NCBI GenBank assembly: GCA_026417615.1
Contig: JAOACY010000104.1
Location: forward strand, 47,835 to 111,834
Reading direction: 5' to 3'
Length of the DNA stretch: 64,000 bases
DNA from: Clostridia bacterium
GTDB lineage: Bacteria > Bacillota > Clostridia > Acetivibrionales > JAFADI01
The position numbers and the translations under genes are program-made. This document shows positions 58,886 through 64,000 of this stretch, piece by piece. The first letter of the stretch is position 1. Each line of letters opens with the position of its first letter. The notes under the pieces were generated by a model. The model was not told the DNA's origin and did not search any database. It saw nothing but the letters and a program-made list of their open reading frames with translations.

Positions 58886-61237
58886 TTATTTCTTTCTTGC
58901 ATTAAAGGTTCCGCTGTATACAGTTGCGTTAAAATCCCCTGTGATATATGCTTGGTTAAGCTTGCCTTTAAACGTCATAAATGGCATTTTCAAAACCCCT
59001 GTCTGCTCAGCCCCGAAAAGCCTCACCTTGACCTCACCCTTTGAAATAACCATATCTCCTGTTAAAGTTTCGCCATTAACTTTGACATAGTCTGTACTTG
59101 AAGATATCTGATTCAGTGTTACAGTTATTATCCCGTCAGGATTATCTGCTGGAGGAGGAATAACATTCATCACACAGCTTATAACCGTTCCTTCGATTGA
59201 TACTTTAGTGTTTGGATCAGCGACCTGCCTCTGAAAAACCATGTTAATCATGTGTATTAATGCTTTAAGGAACATATTAATTATATTATTAACAGCCTTC
59301 GCTTCTGTAATAGTATAATCAAGGCTCCATGAACCGAACAGGTTGTTGACTTCAATATCGGCTTGAGCCTCAGCCAGAACACTGTTATTTCTTTTGTCAA
59401 GCATACGGAGCTTTACTGTATACCTGCCTTCCTTCTCATATTTATGCTCTGAAACAGGCTTTGGGGTGTCTTTTGTGGCTGTTCCGTCGCCGAAATCCCA
59501 TGAATAAACAATATTCCTGGGTTCGTTTTTTGCTGCGGCTTTAACCTCCACAGGAGCAAATGTTATACCCTCGAACTGCTTCTTCTCAAATTCCAGCTCT
59601 ATTTTCTCTTCCTTATATATGTAAGCATTGCTGGTAAAATCCCTGCCGCCTGCCTTTAAAGTAATGAAAACACTTTCGTCGTTATCTATTATATAGTTGC
59701 TTATATTTAGCTCTTCGGGAAAATTTTCAGGCCTTGCAATTTTTTTCTGACTGTCCCAGACATATAGTGTTACCGGTCCGTCAACGGCTTTGAACTCTTC
59801 ATTCATTGCAGATGTTCTTATTTTTGTCAGCTTTCCATCCTGAAAAATTAGATCTGCAATTTTTTGCTTTTTGTTTCCGGATTGACGGAACAATTCTCCC
59901 GGACCTGAATATTTTATTTCCAAGCCGTATTCCTTCCACGCTTCGTCTTTTTTAACCTCATGTACCAATTGAGAGTTGATAATGATTTTTTTCCTTATGC
60001 CTATCTTTTCTTCTTCATTTGATACCCTTTGTTCTTTTGCTTCAATTTCAAAGCTAAAGCTTGGAAAGAAATCATAAAAAGCCTTATATGATGCGGTGAT
60101 TGCCAGAGGTGCCAAATAATCGCAGTAATCTGAAGCATAGTAATAGGGAATGGAATATCCAGCTCCTATGAGCTCTTTTCCAAAAATTTTAGTTGCCAGG
60201 GATTCCCTGACCATAGGCACATCACTAAGAAATCTATATGCATGGAATTTTTTATACAACACAGCATAACCTTTATTTTCTACGCGAACGAAATCCGTCA
60301 GCTTTGGCTTGTCATACGGAGGTTCTCCGTTTCCCGGCATCACTCCAAGGGCTTTGTCGTGGATTGTGTCATTTGAAAAAAAAGTTGCATTGGTAAAAGT
60401 GGCAAGTTTCACAAAATTTTTTTCAGGTGTTTGGCTTAGATTTGCCGAGGGATGTGGAGGATAATTTGCAGAAGCATGGATCATTGTGGGCTTGAGGTAA
60501 GCCTCAATTGAATCCAGGTTCCCATTTGGATGGGAGTCATTTCTGACGTGAGCAGGCATAGCCATATCCGAAAGCATGTGCATTGTTTCACCAAGGGATC
60601 TGAATGCCTTTCCAAGGTAATAGTCCCTCTCTATTCTTTTAGAAGCAGGAGAATACTGCATATCCCTGAAATTACCGTTAGCTTGTGGTATGTCATTTGC
60701 TTTTGTACCATCCTCTGATATTTCCATAGATTTTTTGTAATATTCCAGAGCTCTCCTGAAATTAAAGGGATTGTCCGCATGATTAAAGCCCCATTCAAGG
60801 GCTGGAACTGCCTTGTCATACCTTCCGTGAATTGTTGAGTGGTCAGTAAGCTCATGCTTTCCCGACTTAGCCAGAGGATCATAAAAATGCCTTACCGAAT
60901 TATAAAGGTGCGGCTCGTCTGCAGAATAACCTCCATGAATAATCCACTGCTTCAATGTATTGGTTGTGGCAATAACCTTATAGGAATCTGCAATCCCGTC
61001 TACCTTGCCATCTGCAAACAGAGAACTGCTTGAAGTGAATGGGCCGATATACTTGGCATTCATATCCAAAGGTGCATTTTTAAACTTTGGCGCTGCTTTA
61101 TAAAGATTAATCGCTTTATCAACCGCCTCCTGGTTAATAGCCTGATGCTCATCCTGTTCGAAAGCCATGGTTTGCGAAGGATGAATGAGTACTGCAACAG
61201 TTATTATTGTAATAAAAGCCCATAAAAATCTATTCAT
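58886..61237 (-). CDS. Secreted zinc-dependent phospholipase C-like protein with PKD domain
   Basis: Signal peptide MNRFLWAFITIITVAVLIHPSQTMA; ETMHMLSDMAMPAHVRNDSH; PKD YSWDFGDGTATKDTPKPVSEHKYEKEGRYTVKL. Confidence 0.75.
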   Translation of the reverse strand: MNRFLWAFITIITVAVLIHPSQTMAFEQDEHQAINQEAVDKAINLYKAAPKFKNAPLDMNAKYIGPFTSSSSLFADGKVDGIADSYKVIATTNTLKQWIIHGGYSADEPHLYNSVRHFYDPLAKSGKHELTDHSTIHGRYDKAVPALEWGFNHADNPFNFRRALEYYKKSMEISEDGTKANDIPQANGNFRDMQYSPASKRIERDYYLGKAFRSLGETMHMLSDMAMPAHVRNDSHPNGNLDSIEAYLKPTMIHASANYPPHPSANLSQTPEKNFVKLATFTNATFFSNDTIHDKALGVMPGNGEPPYDKPKLTDFVRVENKGYAVLYKKFHAYRFLSDVPMVRESLATKIFGKELIGAGYSIPYYYASDYCDYLAPLAITASYKAFYDFFPSFSFEIEAKEQRVSNEEEKIGIRKKIIINSQLVHEVKKDEAWKEYGLEIKYSGPGELFRQSGNKKQKIADLIFQDGKLTKIRTSAMNEEFKAVDGPVTLYVWDSQKKIARPENFPEELNISNYIIDNDESVFITLKAGGRDFTSNAYIYKEEKIELEFEKKQFEGITFAPVEVKAAAKNEPRNIVYSWDFGDGTATKDTPKPVSEHKYEKEGRYTVKLRMLDKRNNSVLAEAQADIEVNNLFGSWSLDYTITEAKAVNNIINMFLKALIHMINMVFQRQVADPNTKVSIEGTVISCVMNVIPPPADNPDGIITVTLNQISSSTDYVKVNGETLTGDMVISKGEVKVRLFGAEQTGVLKMPFMTFKGKLNQAYITGDFNATVYSGTFNARKK

Positions 61238-61253
61238 ATATACCTCACTTTTT

Positions 61254-61931
61254 TTAAATCCCCATAATAAACCATTTCCCATTAATTTTCTGAAGTTCAA
61301 TTTCATATTGCTTTCCATTAAAAATAACATTAACCACTGCCATTCTGCCTTTTAGATTATCACTCGAGAGCTCCTTTGTGAGGTAGGACAGCTTTGCCGT
61401 TTTTAAGGCTGCAGCAAGGTCTGTCATGCTCTGCGGCTTTGCCTTGAACATTTTAACATATGCATCCTTTTTGTGCGGATGTATTAAAGCGCCTGCAGCC
61501 TCTGCATTTTTATTCTCAAGTAAATCTGCAAGCTCTTGTGTAAACTTTTTTATTTCTTTTTCACATTGGCCTCTTCCAGGCACAAAATACCACTCATATT
61601 TTTGTATGGCCCTTGCTGCAAAGCCTTGCAGAGGTCGGTTGAAATAGATTGCTGCAGATGCTGCTAATGCTATGATTACAAGTAAAGGTAAAAAACGTGC
61701 AATACCCTTTTTCTTTTGAATGCTATAAGGAATCTGCGTGTATTGGTTATTGTAATACTGGTTCTGATTTTCTCCGGTATCATATTGCTGTGTATAGTAT
61801 TGCTGGGAAGTCTCCTGCTGTAAAAAGGATTGTTGAGAATAGTCATATTGAGGATATATGTACTGATTTTCTGACTCATTCAGATAATTGCTGTCTTCAT
61901 ATCCATCTTGACCCTGCATTTGATTGTTCAT
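61254..61931 (-). CDS. Single-pass membrane protein with Q/N/Y-rich N-terminus
   Basis: YPQYDYSQQSFLQQETSQQYYTQQYDTGENQNQYYNNQYTQ, TM, DUF4878-like C-terminus. Confidence 0.7.
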   Translation of the reverse strand: MNNQMQGQDGYEDSNYLNESENQYIYPQYDYSQQSFLQQETSQQYYTQQYDTGENQNQYYNNQYTQIPYSIQKKKGIARFLPLLVIIALAASAAIYFNRPLQGFAARAIQKYEWYFVPGRGQCEKEIKKFTQELADLLENKNAEAAGALIHPHKKDAYVKMFKAKPQSMTDLAAALKTAKLSYLTKELSSDNLKGRMAVVNVIFNGKQYEIELQKINGKWFIMGI

Positions 61932-62092
61932 GGCACCCTCCCATCTCGGTTAACATATAAAGATACTCACATCTTATCAACATAGTATTATAAGTGCATT
62001 AGTATTTCAAGATTTACTATAATAATTCACATAACTTTTTTGTCATGAAAATTTTACGTTCAAATTCATGAAAACATTTAATGAGTCTTTGC

Positions 62093-63091
62093 TTAGTAAT
62101 TCCAAGATGCAGGTATAAAAATATCCTGGAATTTGCGCACTGCATATCGGTCTGTCATCCCAGCTATATAGTCGCAAACCACCCTGTCCAGGTCAAATTT
62201 GTCAAGCATGCTGGAGTATTCATGCGGCAGGTGTTCGGGTGCATTCCTTATATAAATATAAAGCTCCTTTACAATGTTTTTTGCCTTATCCTCGTCCTTT
62301 TTTGCAATGGAACCTACATATACATGCTTGAACATGTAGCTTCTAAGCTCCATCATTGCCTGCATGAATTCTTCATTCATCCTTATAGCACCACACTCTC
62401 TGCTGTTTTCTATAATATTTACAATCATATTGTTTATTCTGGTGCTGGACTTATTCCCCAGTATCTTTACGCATTCTTTTGGAAGATCATCCTCAGATAT
62501 TACTTTTCCTCTTATTGCATCATCAATGTCATGATTTATGTACGCAATACGATCCGCAAATTTTATTATTTGCCCCTCAAGCGTTGCTGCCATCCCATCA
62601 CCGGTGTGATTTCTGATTCCGTCTCTTACCTCCCAGGTAAGATTTAAGCCGTTTTCTCTTTCAAGAACGTCAACAACCCTTATGCTGTGTTCATTATGCT
62701 TAAATCCATGAGGGCATACCTTGTTCAAAACTGCTTCTCCGGAATGCCCGAAGGGTGTGTGCCCAAGGTCATGACCCAAGGCTATTGCCTCTGTCAGGTC
62801 TTCATTGAGCCTTAATGACCTTGCTATAGTTCTTGCAATCTGCGATACTTCCAGTGTATGCGTAAGCCTCGTTCTATAGTGGTCGCCCTCGGGAGATATG
62901 AAAACCTGGGTTTTATGCTTTAGCCTCCTGAAAGCCTTGGAATATATAATACGATCCCTGTCCCTTTGAAAATCAGTCCTCATATGGCAGGGTTCCTCAC
63001 TGTGCTGCCTTCCCCTGGAATTGCAGCTTAGCTGGGCAAAGGGCGAAAGATATGTTTTTTCAAGATTTTCTATCTCCTGTCTAATAGTCAA
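62093..63091 (-). CDS. dgt: Deoxyguanosinetriphosphate triphosphohydrolase-like protein
   Basis: RTRLTHTLEVSQIARTIAR, LGHDLGHTPFGHSGE HD motifs. Confidence 0.95.
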   Translation of the reverse strand: MTIRQEIENLEKTYLSPFAQLSCNSRGRQHSEEPCHMRTDFQRDRDRIIYSKAFRRLKHKTQVFISPEGDHYRTRLTHTLEVSQIARTIARSLRLNEDLTEAIALGHDLGHTPFGHSGEAVLNKVCPHGFKHNEHSIRVVDVLERENGLNLTWEVRDGIRNHTGDGMAATLEGQIIKFADRIAYINHDIDDAIRGKVISEDDLPKECVKILGNKSSTRINNMIVNIIENSRECGAIRMNEEFMQAMMELRSYMFKHVYVGSIAKKDEDKAKNIVKELYIYIRNAPEHLPHEYSSMLDKFDLDRVVCDYIAGMTDRYAVRKFQDIFIPASWNY

Positions 63092-63205
63092 AGGCTGGTC
63101 CTCCCTAAAAGTTAATCATGAATTTTCACTACCAATGTTGGATGTCTTTAATAATTATAATACTATTATATGGATTTTTGAAGGAATTTTATCATCTTAA
63201 ACATA

Positions 63206-63245
63206 TAAAAGGTCAGGCTAAACTCATGTTAAGCCTGACCTTTTA
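63206..63245. terminator. Intrinsic terminator
   Basis: AAAAGGTCAGGCTAA-ACTCATG-TTAAGCCTGACCTTTT. Confidence 0.85.
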
Positions 63246-63260
63246 TAATCATTGGTTTGC

Positions 63261-63575
63261 CTATTTGCCAAGAATATCGTCAAGAACAAATGCAAGCCCC
63301 ACAGGAGTTACAGTGTGATCCGCAAGCATAGCCAGAACTGATTTTGTACTGTCTATACAGCAGGAAAAGTTTTTTACAGTCTCACTCTCAGTAATACCCC
63401 CGTCAGTTTTTTTTACCACCTCGATTCCATATACCTTTTTGCCTGTGAGCTCATCAAATTTATCCATTTCACTCTCAACAAGATAATATTCCAATTCCAT
63501 TGAGATTTCGGATTCATATATGGAATCTCTGTTAGCAACCACATTGATTTTCTTCTCCAACACTTTGTTTATCAT
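63261..63575 (-). CDS. DUF6514-like protein
   Basis: YYLVESE...YGIEVVKK...NFSCCIDSTKSVLAMLADHTVTPVGLAFVLDD. Confidence 0.7.
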   Translation of the reverse strand: MINKVLEKKINVVANRDSIYESEISMELEYYLVESEMDKFDELTGKKVYGIEVVKKTDGGITESETVKNFSCCIDSTKSVLAMLADHTVTPVGLAFVLDDILGK

Positions 63576-63803
63576 TCAGCAATCCTCCCAATAAAAATTT
63601 TACATGCAAATTATATATTATAAGCTGCTGATTTCAAACAAAAATATATCGCATGTTTCTCTGCCAATCATCTTGTTTCGACAACAAATTTATAATTGTT
63701 TGATTTAGTTCCTCGTTATTCGTCGAACAAAATAAAAAAATACATAAATAAAAATATATACATTATTGTATATATTTGTAATTTATGTATTAGTATAAGC
63801 TTT

Positions 63804-64000
63804 GATTCTCCCGCAAAAACAGCTTTTCTTGGAACAAGATGAATAAATCACTCGACGAAGTTGCAGCAATTCTGAAGCCAAAATGCCAAGGAGGGCATTT
63901 TGAGTATCATGTGACACGACGTCACATTGATGCGTGCGAGGAATTGCAAGACAAGTCGTTAGTGATTTCATCGAAGTTTAAGAAAATGGGTTCTTGCGGC
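63804..64000 (+). repeat. Foldback/MITE-like element with long imperfect terminal inverted repeats (truncated by window end)
   Basis: AATCACTCGACGAAGTTGCAGCAATTC (63846) vs GAATTGCAAGACAAGTCGTTAGTGATT (63941-63967); outer arms CCGCAAAAAC..TTTTCTT vs AAGAAAATGGGTTCTTGCGG; inner palindrome ATGTGACACGACGTCACAT. Confidence 0.8.

Noticed and set aside
63783-63971. 62 aa ORF MKSLTTCLAIPRTHQCDVVSHD… as a gene
   Set aside because: Lies wholly inside the foldback repeat; likely a spurious repeat-encoded ORF

Overview
This 64 kb window comes from a Firmicutes/Clostridia-type chromosome (spore genes, low-GC codon usage). Most of it is ordinary backbone: trpS (partial), an M50 protease, lysA, a DUF58/MoxR/DUF4350/DUF4129 cluster, dacF-like, pdp/deoB/xerD/spoIIM, nudix/rnhA/proC, tRNA-Trp, a gerA-type germination operon, tRNA-Pro, a C-P lyase (phn) operon, an ECF S component with a structured leader, rnpB, nif3/trmK, tRNA-Met/Asn, rpoD-dnaG, and dgt. 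The main discovery candidate is a compact ~12.4 kb integrated element (about 42890-55306). It encodes a large serine integrase, a CI/Cro-type switch, small accessory genes, an HUH-type rolling-circle Rep and a full HK97-type head and packaging set: portal, protease, capsid, connector, HNH, TerS, TerL, head-tail adaptor and a late regulator. I see no tail, lysis or primase/helicase genes. This fits a capsid-forming, phage-inducible-island-like satellite with rolling-circle replication and a rearranged gene order. Its att sites can be reconstructed from the sequence: a TGGTGG core at the tRNA 3' CCA end and symmetric attP arms. The integrase stop codon lies just outside the core, so its C-terminus should differ between the integrated and circular states. 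Other notable signals are heptad repeats in both strands of the RNase P RNA P12 arm, a dispersed foldback/MITE-like repeat family with a full-size copy at the right edge, a leader with an intrinsic terminator before the ECF gene, and a zinc-ribbon insertion in PhnK. All function calls are from reading the sequence by eye; no database search was run.
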